DNA of 64,000 bases from Pseudarthrobacter sp. NBSH8 (GCF_014217545.1 NZ_CP043178.1:1054001-1118000), one strand, 5' to 3'. Positions 29,193 to 37,885 are shown, counted from the first letter of the stretch. The notes: generated by a model not told the origin, from the letters alone. Numbers and translations: made by a program.

Positions 29193-30587
29193 CTAAGAGT
29201 TACGCATTCCCGTCAGGCCAGGCGCGGAAACCTGACCCGCAGCGGCAGCGGCGTTGGTGCCCAGGCCGCGGACCACCCAGCCCTCCGCCTGCCAAGCCAC
29301 AACGTCCAGTACGTTTCGCGCATCCAGGACCACCCGGCGTCGGACCAAAGCGCCCGCAGCGGCAGGGTCGAGGTGACGGTATTCGTCCCATTCCGTGAGC
29401 AAGAGCACCAGCTCCGCACCTTCCAAAGCCCGCGTTGCGGAGGCTTCGAACCGCAGTTGCGGATACCGCAGCCACGCGTGGTTCACGGCTTTCGGATCGG
29501 TCACCGTGACGTGCGCGCCGGCGGCTGCCAGTTGGGCCGCGACGTCCAGGGCGGGGGAGTCGCGGATGTCATCGGTTTCTGGCTTGAAGGAGGCGCCGAG
29601 GATGGTAATGGCGCGTCCGGAGAGCCCGCCGCCGCACAGCTCCGCGGCAAGCGACACGGTCCGGGTCCGCTGACGGACGTTGATGGAATCCACCACGCCC
29701 ATCCAGTCGTTGACCGGGTCCACGCCCAGCGCGGCGGCCTGGCTGCGGAGGCTGCGGATGTCCTTGGGCAGGCACCCGCCGCCGAAGCCCAGCCCGGCAT
29801 GCATGTAGCGGTTGCCGATCCTCGGGTCCATGCCCATAGCCTCGCTGAGTTCGGCCACGTCCGCGCCGGACGCGTCGCACAGTTCGGCGATGGCGTTGAT
29901 GAAGCTGACCTTCGTGGCCAGGAAGGCGTTGGCGGCCGACTTGATCAGCTCCGCGGTGGCAAAGTTGCACACCAGTCGCGGAATGCCGGCGTTCAGCAGC
30001 GGCTCATATACGGCATCCAGCGCAGCCGTCACCCCACGCGGCGCCCCCGTCCTGGGGTTGAACGCCGCGGTGCGTCCGCCCGCCACGCCGTAGACCAGCC
30101 GGTCCGGCACCAGCGAGTCCTTCACCGCGGTGCCTTGGCGCAGGAACTCCGGGTTCCAGCCCAGCTGCACGTCCGGCCGCCCTGCAAGGACGCCCTGGAG
30201 CATGTCCACCGTGCCCACGGGCACCGTTGATTTACCGACGACGACGGCGCCCCTCGCCAGGTGCGGGAGCAGCGCCTCGGTGGCTGAAACGAGAAAGGTG
30301 AGGTCGGCGCCGTCGGACGTTTTGGACTGCGGTGTCCCGACGCACAGGAAGTGGACCTGGGCGCCGGCGGCAGCGGCGACGTCGGTGGAGAACGTGAGGC
30401 GGTCGGTGCTGCGTCCGTCACGGAGCAGTTCGTCCAGGCCGGGTTCGAAGAAGGGGGCCAGGCCGCGCCCCAGCTGGTCCACTTTGGCGGCGTCCACGTC
30501 GATGCCCACCACGGTGTGGCCCATGGATGCGAGCGTGGCGGCGTGCACTGCGCCGAGGTAGCCGCAGCCGATCACCGATATTTTCAC
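29193..30587 (-). CDS. ugd: UDP-glucose 6-dehydrogenase
   Basis: This 464-residue nucleotide-sugar dehydrogenase oxidises UDP-glucose to UDP-glucuronate with NAD. It has an N-terminal Rossmann loop, VIGCGYLGAVHAA, FLCVGTP and KSTVPVGT. The catalytic Cys is in GFGGGCLPKDIRSL near residue 272, and the C-terminal NAD-like domain contains ILGASFKPETDDIRDSPAL. The start is a GTG at 30587 that overlaps the stop of the upstream mannosyltransferase gene (GTGA). GDP-mannose dehydrogenase is a weaker alternative. The pairing with an MgtA-type transferase points to glycolipid synthesis that uses UDP-glucuronate. Confidence 0.9.
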   Translation of the reverse strand: MKISVIGCGYLGAVHAATLASMGHTVVGIDVDAAKVDQLGRGLAPFFEPGLDELLRDGRSTDRLTFSTDVAAAAGAQVHFLCVGTPQSKTSDGADLTFLVSATEALLPHLARGAVVVGKSTVPVGTVDMLQGVLAGRPDVQLGWNPEFLRQGTAVKDSLVPDRLVYGVAGGRTAAFNPRTGAPRGVTAALDAVYEPLLNAGIPRLVCNFATAELIKSAANAFLATKVSFINAIAELCDASGADVAELSEAMGMDPRIGNRYMHAGLGFGGGCLPKDIRSLRSQAAALGVDPVNDWMGVVDSINVRQRTRTVSLAAELCGGGLSGRAITILGASFKPETDDIRDSPALDVAAQLAAAGAHVTVTDPKAVNHAWLRYPQLRFEASATRALEGAELVLLLTEWDEYRHLDPAAAGALVRRRVVLDARNVLDVVAWQAEGWVVRGLGTNAAAAAGQVSAPGLTGMRNS

Positions 30588-31738
30588 AGGGACGCTACAC
30601 TTCCGGAGATAGAGGACACAGACAGTACTTCGCGGTATTGCTCCTCGAGCTGGGCACACAGCACCGGCCAAGTCCGTGCCTGGACCGAGGCGTGCGCTGC
30701 CGTGGCGAACGCGCGGCGCTTGGCGTCGTCGCCCATCAGGTCCATCACCCGGGCTCGGAAGCCGGCCAGGTCGCCGGGCCGGTACAGCCAGCCCGTGCGG
30801 GAGTTTTCCACCAGGTCCAGGGGCCCGCCGCGCCCGGTGGCCACCACCGGTACCCCCGATGCCATTGCCTCCTGGATGGTCTGGCAAAACGTTTCGAACT
30901 CGCCGGGATGGACAAAAAGGTCGAAGGACGCCAGCGCCCTCGCCAGCTCCTCACCGCCGAGGAACCCCGTGAACACGGCGTCCGGCAGGGCTTCCTGCAG
31001 CGCGGACTGCTGGGGTCCGTCGCCCACAATCACCAGCCTGGAATTCGGGACACTGGCGAGCGCGGCGAGGTCCTCCACCTGTTTTTCAACAGCCAGCCGG
31101 CCCACGTAGCCGATGATCCGCTCACCGCCGGGGGCAACCGTTGCCCGCCACCCGGCGTCGCGCTTTTCCGGCGAAAACCGCGCGGTATCCACACCGCGCC
31201 GCCACATGCCTACCCGCGGAATCCCGCGGCCGCGCAACTGGTTCAGCGCGAAAGTGGACGGCACCAGGGTCCGGGTGGCCAGCAGGTGGATGTTTTCCAC
31301 CCGGTTCCACGCCCAGTTCTCCAAGTACGGCACACCATACCGGGCGGCGTAGCTGGGAACCTCTGTCTGGTAGATGGCTATGGTGGGGATCCCCAACTGA
31401 TGCGCGGCCTGCACTGCACGCCACCCGAGGATGAACGGCGATGCGAGGTGGACAACGTCGGGTGCGTAGTCGGCAAGGATTCGCTTGACCCGGTACACAC
31501 CGCCCATCGCCACTCGCACGTTGGTGTAGCCGGCCAGCGGAACGGCAGGAACCCGGTGTACCGTTGCGCCGTGAACCACCTCGGCGGGTCCCGCGAACTC
31601 GGCGACCGCATGGGTGGAAGGGGCGATGACCAGGACCTCGTGACCCTGGTCCTTCAGGTGTTCAAGCACCCTCAGGATGGAGTGGGTCACCCCGTTCATC
31701 AGCGGCAGGAATGACTCGGCAACAATTGCGATCCTCAC
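30584..31738 (-). CDS. GT4 glycosyltransferase, PimB/MgtA-like mannosyltransferase
   Basis: This 384-residue GT-B fold glycosyltransferase family 4 enzyme begins MRIAIVAESFLPLMNGVTHS, as actinobacterial GDP-mannose-dependent alpha-mannosyltransferases do. Other family segments are DVVHLASPFILG, IAIYQTEVPSYAARYG and GYVGRLAVEKQVEDL. The C-terminal nucleotide-sugar site includes EFETFCQTIQEAMASGVPVV (E-x7-E). In corynebacteria the MgtA member mannosylates glucuronosyl-diacylglycerol. The coupled ugd gene downstream would supply the UDP-glucuronate for that acceptor. The exact acceptor is inferred and not shown. Confidence 0.88.
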   Translation of the reverse strand: MRIAIVAESFLPLMNGVTHSILRVLEHLKDQGHEVLVIAPSTHAVAEFAGPAEVVHGATVHRVPAVPLAGYTNVRVAMGGVYRVKRILADYAPDVVHLASPFILGWRAVQAAHQLGIPTIAIYQTEVPSYAARYGVPYLENWAWNRVENIHLLATRTLVPSTFALNQLRGRGIPRVGMWRRGVDTARFSPEKRDAGWRATVAPGGERIIGYVGRLAVEKQVEDLAALASVPNSRLVIVGDGPQQSALQEALPDAVFTGFLGGEELARALASFDLFVHPGEFETFCQTIQEAMASGVPVVATGRGGPLDLVENSRTGWLYRPGDLAGFRARVMDLMGDDAKRRAFATAAHASVQARTWPVLCAQLEEQYREVLSVSSISGSVASL

Positions 31739-31946
31739 CCCTCCACGGTGGGCGCGCCGCCTGACGGGGCGGGGTCACGCGGGTTGAGCGGAGGGAAAGG
31801 TTGGGTTAACAGATCAGCCCTCGAGGTCAGCCGCCTTCGCAGTGCCGCAGCTGCAGCAGCGGTGGCGTTCGCCTGCGCAGTCAGCTCCGTCCGGCGGGCG
31901 TTGGCCGTTCGCACCCGCCCAAGAGTCCAGAGCCCGGGCTGTTTGA

Positions 31947-32783
31947 TTATTTGCCGAGGATCTCGCGGGCAACCCGCTGGGCCTCGATCTCCTCAGGGGC
32001 AACGGTGGTTCCGCGGAGGAAGCCCGCGGTGGCCATGAGTTGCCGCAGCTCCGCTTCCGTGCGGGGCGTGGTCACCCCGTGGTGCGCCATGGCGTGGCAG
32101 TTGGCGCACAGCGGAACCAGGTCCGTGAGCGGGTCCAGCAGATAGCCGATGCCAAGCTGGGACGCCGGCACCACATGGTGGACATCGATGAAGTCCTTGC
32201 CGAGCTTCCCGTACGCCAAATCGAAGGAGAACCCGCAGGCCGCACAGTTGGTGCCGCGGTGCGCGATGCAGGCCCGCCGCGCCTCGGGATCGTGCTCGTA
32301 ACGGTTGGCGCTGACGCGCACGACGGCGGTCTCCGGGTACGTGCCGGGCACAGGCTGGGTGGGGTCCGGTCCTTGCATTGGCCCGTGTGTGGCCCAAACG
32401 CTGCGGATGGCCGCCGCATCGCCAGGTCCGAGCGCCATGCTTTCGGTTTCGGCGCTATCCCATGCGACGCCAGGCACCGCTTCGTCGAGGACCGCGGCGG
32501 GCACGTGGTCGCCCAGCGGCATGAGCGCATCGAACGCCACCTGCACGGTGCATTCAGGCTGATCCGGGGTGGGCGCGGACTCCGACAGGACAACGCCATG
32601 GCCGATCAAACCGGGACCGTGGGCTCCCATCAGGACCAGCCACACGCCGGTGCCGGCGGCAACGCTTCGGCCCACGCTCCAGGGCTCCGGGTGCAGCCCT
32701 GTCGCGGCGACCTGTTCGATAACGGCCGCGTAGTTCCAGCGGTTCCGGCCGGCCGGGTCCCAGCCCAGGATGATGTCGCTCAT
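31947..32783 (-). CDS. HNH endonuclease with N-terminal reader-like domain
   Basis: This 278-residue protein has a C-terminal HNH nuclease (NCAACGFSFD, FIDVHHVVPASQLG, DLVPLCANCHAMAHH at about residues 185-250) with its zinc-binding CxxC pairs intact. The N-terminal ~100 residues (WNYAAVIEQVAATG, then GTGVWLVLMGAHGPGLIGHG) resemble a PUA-superfamily/EVE-like base-reading module. Such fusions are suspected type IV restriction enzymes that cut modified DNA. The start at 32783 is preferred, since MSDIILGWDPAGRNRWNY looks like the true N-terminus, though no clear ribosome-binding site is present. It stands alone, without a methyltransferase. Confidence 0.75.
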   Translation of the reverse strand: MSDIILGWDPAGRNRWNYAAVIEQVAATGLHPEPWSVGRSVAAGTGVWLVLMGAHGPGLIGHGVVLSESAPTPDQPECTVQVAFDALMPLGDHVPAAVLDEAVPGVAWDSAETESMALGPGDAAAIRSVWATHGPMQGPDPTQPVPGTYPETAVVRVSANRYEHDPEARRACIAHRGTNCAACGFSFDLAYGKLGKDFIDVHHVVPASQLGIGYLLDPLTDLVPLCANCHAMAHHGVTTPRTEAELRQLMATAGFLRGTTVAPEEIEAQRVAREILGK

Positions 32784-32858
32784 GGGGCCATTGTTGCAGG
32801 CCCAAAGGCCTGTGACGCCTTTGGCGCGGACAGCCACTTGCGGCCCTGACTTCCACGT

Positions 32859-32916
32859 GCGAACCGGCAGCTAATACCCGCAAAACCGAATTTTGACGTT
32901 AGTACTGCCGGTTCGC
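32859..32916. repeat. 12-bp perfect inverted repeat (hairpin)
   Basis: GCGAACCGGCAG at 32859-32870 pairs perfectly with CTGCCGGTTCGC at 32905-32916. An inner hairpin, CAAAA...TTTTG, and a CTAA/TTAG pairing continue the structure. It lies upstream of the HNH gene and is not followed by a T run. Confidence 0.7.
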
Positions 32917-33013
32917 GTCAGCGGGTGGGCCTCGTTTCCGGACCTCCACGCCCGCTAGCCGCGTACCGTCGGGGCCCCGCGTCGCCGTCGGCGGGTTGCG
33001 TGGGCGCAAAGAA

Positions 33014-33053
33014 GCCGGTGCAGCTGTTCGCGGAACGCGGCAACTGCACCGGC
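33014..33053. repeat. 10-bp perfect inverted repeat (hairpin)
   Basis: GCCGGTGCAG at 33014-33023 pairs with CTGCACCGGC at 33044-33053. It lies between the HNH gene and the DUF4383 gene, close to a second hairpin. It may end leftward transcription of the DUF4383 gene, but there is no T tract. Confidence 0.6.
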
Positions 33054-33127
33054 AGTAGGACGAAAATTCAGAACTTATGGATCATTTCTCATTCGCGGCT
33101 CCTGTATCCCGGCCTGTCATTTCCGGG

Positions 33128-33589
33128 CTATTTCCTCTCGCCGGACATGTTCCGTGAGAACAGCCAGCCAGCAGCAACCATCACTGCGCCCAGCACCAAG
33201 TGGGTCCAGTTGTCAGCCATGTTGAGCGACAGGAAATTGGCCGCCGAACCCACACCGACACTGAGACCGAAAATGGCGAGGACGATGTACAGTGCGCCTG
33301 CCCCGATGAGGAAGTTCCGTGCGCCATGTTCGGTCCGGGCCATCGCCCAGCCCGTGGCACCAATGGCCAACTGCACGATATTGAGCAGCATGGACACCTG
33401 GAAGAGGCCAAGGAACATCGCATGGGAATCAGGTCCCAGGAACATCAATTCGCTGTACTGGGTGGTGACGCCGGGGATAAATCCCAGGACACCCACCAAC
33501 AACAAGACAATACCTGCTCCCATGCCGGCGTTCTGGACGTCTGCGCGCCCAAAATGAACGCCGTGTGCATGTGGGGATGCGGTAGTCAT
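33128..33589 (-). CDS. DUF4383 four-TM membrane protein
   Basis: This 153-residue protein of the actinobacterial DUF4383 family has four hydrophobic helices with the family-typical GIVLLLVGVLGFIPGVT, then FQVSMLLNIVQLAIGATGW, and a final helix, THLVLGAVMVAAGWLF. It is located in the cytoplasmic membrane and its function is unknown. The start at 33589 has a GGAGG site; an in-frame ATG ten codons upstream is less likely. Orthologues often sit singly, as here. Confidence 0.85.
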   Translation of the reverse strand: MTTASPHAHGVHFGRADVQNAGMGAGIVLLLVGVLGFIPGVTTQYSELMFLGPDSHAMFLGLFQVSMLLNIVQLAIGATGWAMARTEHGARNFLIGAGALYIVLAIFGLSVGVGSAANFLSLNMADNWTHLVLGAVMVAAGWLFSRNMSGERK

Positions 33590-34122
33590 TTTTCTGCCTC
33601 CAACCGTGATTGCGGACATTCCAATTTTACGGCGGTCCTGTGAAAAAAGCGCCGGATCAAGCCTGGACAGACTGGACTCCCGATGTCGGCGCCATCACCG
33701 GCGGGGGCCTTACCGCCGTCGTCGTCCGCTGCTTCGCCGGGGACTCCGCCGGGGACTCCGCCGGGGACTCCGGCTGCTGGAACTCCGCCTACCTCGTCGC
33801 CGGGAACGCCCGCGGGCCGGCCCCTGAACCGCGCCGAGGAGCTCCTGCCCGCGGTGAATGTGAAGCCGTGGCGGGCCACACTCCCGGTGGTGGTGCAGTC
33901 GGTGAACAAGGACATGCAGTGCTCCATCGGGGCCGTAGGTGCGTCCTGCCATCTCCTCAGCGACGTGGCACCGCGGGACGCATGGGCTGCGCGCACCTCA
34001 GCACCGGACGCGGGTTCATGATCAGCACCGCGGACTACGAACTGTGGTGAGGCACGTCTCGCAGGGAAAATGAGCCAGTCGAAGCCCGGTCCGACGGCCC
34101 GGCCGTGACACCATGGGACACG
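33590..34122. other. region without a confident gene; two competing low-complexity reading frames
   Basis: This 533-bp gap has long open frames on both strands with similar high-GC third positions, so neither can be chosen safely. The plus-strand candidate, 33683-34021, is Pro/Thr-rich. A minus-strand candidate ending at 33586 is Gly/Val/Pro-rich, begins at an ATG with a GGAG site (MSLFTDCTTT), and overlaps the DUF4383 start by ATGA. Both frames cross the 12-bp tandem repeat. Neither shows a known domain or a clear signal peptide. Confidence 0.5.
33736..33771. repeat. three tandem copies of a 12-bp unit
   Basis: GCCGGGGACTCC is repeated exactly three times in a row. The unit is a multiple of three, so copy-number change would not break either overlapping reading frame. 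The minus frame reads Val-Pro-Gly-Gly repeats. Confidence 0.9.
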
Positions 34123-35439
34123 ATGAAACTGCGCGCTGATCAGACCGGAGACCGTGGCCTTCCCATGCCCTTGTGGCTGCAGGGAGGCCTCGAAACGGCG
34201 CAGGCCGCCATCATCTCCGCGCTCCTGGCGGTGGTACCCATTGTGGCCGTCTGGGCCACAGCCGGGTTCCAGAACACCGCCTTTGATGCCCTGGCCCGCC
34301 TCGCCGGCCAGGGCTGGCTGCTGATTCACGGGGTGCCGCTGCAGCTCACCGTTGTCTCCGGTGAGGCTGGCGTAGCCGGCAGTTCAGGCTCCGGCCTGCT
34401 GACCCTGGTGCCCCTCGGCCTGACCTTGATTCCATTCCTGCTCGCCTGGCGCGCGGGGCGACGCCTTGCCCGGGCCTCCTATACGGACCAGCTGTGGCAG
34501 GCGCTGCTCGGGTCCTGGCTGGTCTACTCGGCGTTCGGCGCGGCCACCGGCTTTGTATGCCGCACCGCCGACGTCGTCATCAACATCTGGTTCGCCATGC
34601 TCATCCCGCTGATCCCGTTCGCCCTCGGCATGGTGATCGGGGCCCGACGTGAGGCAGGCTCATGGAGCCGGCTGATCGGCGTCGACGCCGTGGTCTGGAT
34701 CTCGCGCACCAGTCAGCATTCCCGCTGGGCCGGCTCGTATTTCGGCTCCGCGGCCAAGGCGGGCTGTGTCGCGTTACTGGCGGCGTTTGCGCTCGCAGGT
34801 GCGCTTCTGGCGGTGGACCTCTTCATCCACTGGAACCTGGTTATTGCCGTCTATGAAGCGCTCGACGCCGGCGCGGTAGGAGGTGCGGCGCTCACCATCG
34901 CGCAGCTTGGGTACCTGCCCAACCTGGTGGTTTTTGCGCTGGCCTGGGTCTCGGGCTCGGGTTTTGCCCTGGGCGTTGGCTCGCAGGTGGGTCCGCTGGG
35001 CACCGCCACCGGGCCGCTCCCGTCCATCCCGGTCTTCGCTGCCATCCCGTCGGGTCCGCTGGATTACGGGTTCGTGGCCCTGGCAGTGCCGGTATTGGCG
35101 GGTATCCTGGCTGGCTGGTGGTTCCTGCGCGAAGGCGAAAACCACTTTGACGAATGGCTCTCCATCAAGATTGACGCGCGCTGGTTCACGGCCACGGTGT
35201 CCACGCTTGCCCTCGGCGCGCTGGTAGGGGTTGTGTCCGGGCTGCTGGCCGCGGGGCTGGCCTGGCTGGCCCGCGGCTCTGCCGGCCTCGGCCGCCTCAC
35301 CTCCATCGGACCGGACCCCTTGTGGATGGGACTCTGGATTGCCGCGGAGGTGGGCATCGGCGTCGTGATCGGTTACGCGGCCGGACCGTGGCTGGAACGC
35401 CAGCAGCACGTGGATGAGGAATCTCAGCTGAGCCGCTAG
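34123..35439 (+). CDS. DUF6350 polytopic membrane protein
   Basis: This 438-residue membrane protein has about ten hydrophobic segments and is typical of DUF6350 (GLETAQAAIISALLAVVPIV at the N-terminus, then GFALGVGSQVGPLGTATGPLPSIPVFAAIP-like loops). In actinobacteria this family is regularly encoded just before purN and purH, as here, but its role is unknown. The ATG at 34123 was preferred because the family begins near this Lys-Leu-Arg sequence; a GTG at 34105 is in frame. No strong ribosome-binding site is seen at either. Confidence 0.85.
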   Translation: MKLRADQTGDRGLPMPLWLQGGLETAQAAIISALLAVVPIVAVWATAGFQNTAFDALARLAGQGWLLIHGVPLQLTVVSGEAGVAGSSGSGLLTLVPLGLTLIPFLLAWRAGRRLARASYTDQLWQALLGSWLVYSAFGAATGFVCRTADVVINIWFAMLIPLIPFALGMVIGARREAGSWSRLIGVDAVVWISRTSQHSRWAGSYFGSAAKAGCVALLAAFALAGALLAVDLFIHWNLVIAVYEALDAGAVGGAALTIAQLGYLPNLVVFALAWVSGSGFALGVGSQVGPLGTATGPLPSIPVFAAIPSGPLDYGFVALAVPVLAGILAGWWFLREGENHFDEWLSIKIDARWFTATVSTLALGALVGVVSGLLAAGLAWLARGSAGLGRLTSIGPDPLWMGLWIAAEVGIGVVIGYAAGPWLERQQHVDEESQLSR

Positions 35440-35481
35440 TCTTTCCTGGCTGCCGCTGGGGCTGGCGTTGGCTTGGGGATG

Positions 35482-35910
35482 CTACGGGAGCCCGGGCAGC
35501 GAGTTTTCCAGCTGGATCCGGCATTTGGAGAGCGCCTGGTCCGTGATGGCCTGCCGCGAGCAGGTCTGAAAGTCCTGGACCTGGCGGAAGAACAGTGCCG
35601 TCGTCAGGATGACCAGCAGCAGGATCAGCGACACCACCAGTCCCGAGATGGTGCCGAACAGGACAAGTTTGGACTCCTTGAGCCTGACCGACCGGACCAG
35701 CAGGAGGATACCCAGCCCAAAGCTCGCGGCGGTCAGGATGCCGGTGAGCCAGAGGTAGCTGACGTCGAGCTGGTAGACGAAGAAGGCGCCCAATACGGTA
35801 ACAATAAAGGTCCGGAACAGGTTGCGGGTTTTGGTGAGCGAGTCCTTGGCGGCCTCGCTGAGCGGCTGTTTGGTCCGTTGCTGGCCAGCCGGTTCCGGGG
35901 TGTTGTTCAT
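35482..35910 (-). CDS. small three-TM membrane protein
   Basis: A 142-residue protein with a polar N-terminus and about three hydrophobic helices (LFRTFIVTVLGAFFVYQL, YLWLTGILTAASFGLGILLL, LVVSLILLLVILTTALFF), followed by a short C-terminal segment with two cysteines (FQTCSRQ and SKCRIQ) that could form an external disulfide. It occurs between DUF6350 and purN in related genomes as far as I recall. No function can be assigned. It is divergent from purN, 39 bp apart. Confidence 0.75.
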   Translation of the reverse strand: MNNTPEPAGQQRTKQPLSEAAKDSLTKTRNLFRTFIVTVLGAFFVYQLDVSYLWLTGILTAASFGLGILLLVRSVRLKESKLVLFGTISGLVVSLILLLVILTTALFFRQVQDFQTCSRQAITDQALSKCRIQLENSLPGLP

Positions 35911-35949
35911 GTTTTCCAGCCTACGCGAGCGTGCCCATAAGCTAGACCC

Positions 35950-36513
35950 ATGCGCATCGTAGTCCTCGTTTCCGGTACCGGGTCCAATCTCCAGTCAGTC
36001 ATCGACGCCGTTATGGCAGGGGAGCTGGACGTGGAAATCGCGGCGGTGGGTGCCGACCGGGAGGGGACCTACGGCGTCGAACGCTCCTCGGAAGCCGGGC
36101 TGGAGACATTTGTGGTCAACTTCAACTCCTTCCCCACGCGCGACGAATGGGATGCCGCGCTGACCGCCCGGGTGGCATCCTACGCCCCGGACGTGGTGGT
36201 CTCCTCCGGCTTCATGCGCATCGTCAGCGCCGACTTCATCGCAGCTTTCGACGGCAAGTACCTCAACACCCACCCGGCCCTGCTGCCCGCCTTCCCCGGC
36301 GCCCACGGCGTCCGCGATGCCATGGCCTACGGTGTCAAGGTCACCGGCTGCACGGTGCACTGGGCCGACGCCGGGGTGGATACGGGGCCCATCATCGCCC
36401 AGGAAGCCGTGGCGATTGAACCGGGGGACACCGAAGAATCCCTGCACGAACGCATCAAGGTCGTGGAGCGCCGCCTTCTGGTCAACACGCTGGCTGCCCT
36501 GGCGGCCGCCTGA
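35950..36513 (+). CDS. purN: phosphoribosylglycinamide formyltransferase
   Basis: This 187-residue GAR transformylase transfers a formyl group from 10-formyltetrahydrofolate in step 3 of purine synthesis. Signatures are VLVSGTGSNLQ for phosphate binding and the catalytic block NTHPALLPAFPGAHGV, with TGCTVHWADAGVDTGPII containing the essential Asp. Its length is typical. The ATG at 35950 has no ribosome-binding site, and a TAAGCT -10-like box 7 nt upstream suggests a leaderless transcript. purH follows on the same strand but is separated by an opposing transporter gene. Confidence 0.96.
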   Translation: MRIVVLVSGTGSNLQSVIDAVMAGELDVEIAAVGADREGTYGVERSSEAGLETFVVNFNSFPTRDEWDAALTARVASYAPDVVVSSGFMRIVSADFIAAFDGKYLNTHPALLPAFPGAHGVRDAMAYGVKVTGCTVHWADAGVDTGPIIAQEAVAIEPGDTEESLHERIKVVERRLLVNTLAALAAA

Positions 36514-36532
36514 TTTTCGGGCGACGACGGGG

Positions 36533-37885
36533 CTACTCGAGGCGGCGCTGCTTGGTCTCAGGGGAGAAGAACGCCATCCACAGGACAGCCACCAGCACCA
36601 GCCCGCCGGCCAGGGCGAAGGACGTGGCCAGACCTAGCTCGGGCCAGAAGTAGTTCGCGAAAATGAGCGGCCCAAAACCTGCCCCCAGCCGCGAAAACGT
36701 CGATGCCCAGCCGAAACCAGTGCCGCGGAGCTCGGTCGGATAGAGCTCTGACACATAGGCGTAGAGCACCGGAATCGCTATCTGCACCACAAAGCCGAAC
36801 ACCAGCAGCCAGAACACCGCCGCCGTCGGGATGTCCACCACAATCGCCACGATCACCAGGGTCAGCGCGGACAGCGGGCCCGTGATGGCAAGGATCCATT
36901 TGCGGCCCACACGCTCCACCAGCAGCGCGGCAACAACAACACCCAAAAGCCCAACCGCCGCCATGGACGCCGTGGTCACAAATGCCTTGTATTCGGCGAA
37001 ACCCGCACCGATCAGGATCCGCGGCATCCATGTCAGGGACAGGTAGTAGACCAGCAGGATGCTGAAGAACAAAGCCCACGCCGCGGTGGTGATCTTCCAG
37101 TTGAACTGCCACACCAGCCGCAGCTGGTGCCAGGCGCTGCCCACGGAGAGTCGCGGGACTTCCTGGGCGTCGGGAAGGCTGTAGGCACGGGGTTCGGCAC
37201 CGGTAGCGGCCACGAGGGCGTCGATGACCTTGGCCGCTTCGTCGCGGCGGCCCTTGCGGATGAGAAACAGCGGTGACTCCGGAACGCTGCGCCTGATCCA
37301 GAACACGAGAAGAGCAGGCAGCACCATCACCAGCATGGTCAGCCGCCAGTCGCCGAACACGGCCACGAGCCCGGCTGAGACAAAGCCGGCAAGGGCCGCG
37401 CCCATCGGCCACCAGCCGTCCATCGCGGTGAGGACTTTCCCGCGCTGCTTGCGTGGTGTGAACTCTCCCACCAGCGCGTAGTCCACTGGTATGCAGCCGC
37501 CCAGACCGAAGCCGGCCATAAATCGGAACACGCAGAACCAGATGAAATCGGGGGAGAACGCGCCCAGCACGGTGAAGAGCGAGAAGATCAGCAGCGTGGC
37601 CGTAAACGCCTTCTTCCGCCCGATCGTGTCCGCGATGGTGCCCCACACAAACGCGCCCACGGCCATGCCGATCAGGTTGGACGTACCCACCCAGGCCACT
37701 TCGCCGGGGGCCAGGGCCCAGTGCGTCGAGAGCAGCGGAATCAGGATGCCGTTGAGCGTCACGTCCCACGCATCGAACATAAAGCCGAGGCCGCCGATCA
37801 CGAAGATCCTGCCCTGGACTTTCCAACGCCAGGGCAGTTCCTGGACCACCTGTTCGCCGCTGGGCACAGTGGTGTAAGTATTCAT
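36533..37885 (-). CDS. MFS transporter (sugar-porter/metabolite-H+ symporter type)
   Basis: This 450-residue twelve-TM major facilitator has motif A-like loops (GTIADTIGRKKAFTATLL and LVERVGRKWILAI), PVDYALVGEFTPRKQRG between TM4 and TM5, and VPESPLFLIRKGRRDEA in the central loop. Its overall pattern is close to NiaP/aromatic-acid symporters, and the substrate is not known. AGGAGG lies 6 nt before the ATG at 37885. It lies between purN and purH on the opposite strand and is divergent from purH, which is unusual because those genes are normally adjacent. Confidence 0.88.
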   Translation of the reverse strand: MNTYTTVPSGEQVVQELPWRWKVQGRIFVIGGLGFMFDAWDVTLNGILIPLLSTHWALAPGEVAWVGTSNLIGMAVGAFVWGTIADTIGRKKAFTATLLIFSLFTVLGAFSPDFIWFCVFRFMAGFGLGGCIPVDYALVGEFTPRKQRGKVLTAMDGWWPMGAALAGFVSAGLVAVFGDWRLTMLVMVLPALLVFWIRRSVPESPLFLIRKGRRDEAAKVIDALVAATGAEPRAYSLPDAQEVPRLSVGSAWHQLRLVWQFNWKITTAAWALFFSILLVYYLSLTWMPRILIGAGFAEYKAFVTTASMAAVGLLGVVVAALLVERVGRKWILAITGPLSALTLVIVAIVVDIPTAAVFWLLVFGFVVQIAIPVLYAYVSELYPTELRGTGFGWASTFSRLGAGFGPLIFANYFWPELGLATSFALAGGLVLVAVLWMAFFSPETKQRRLE

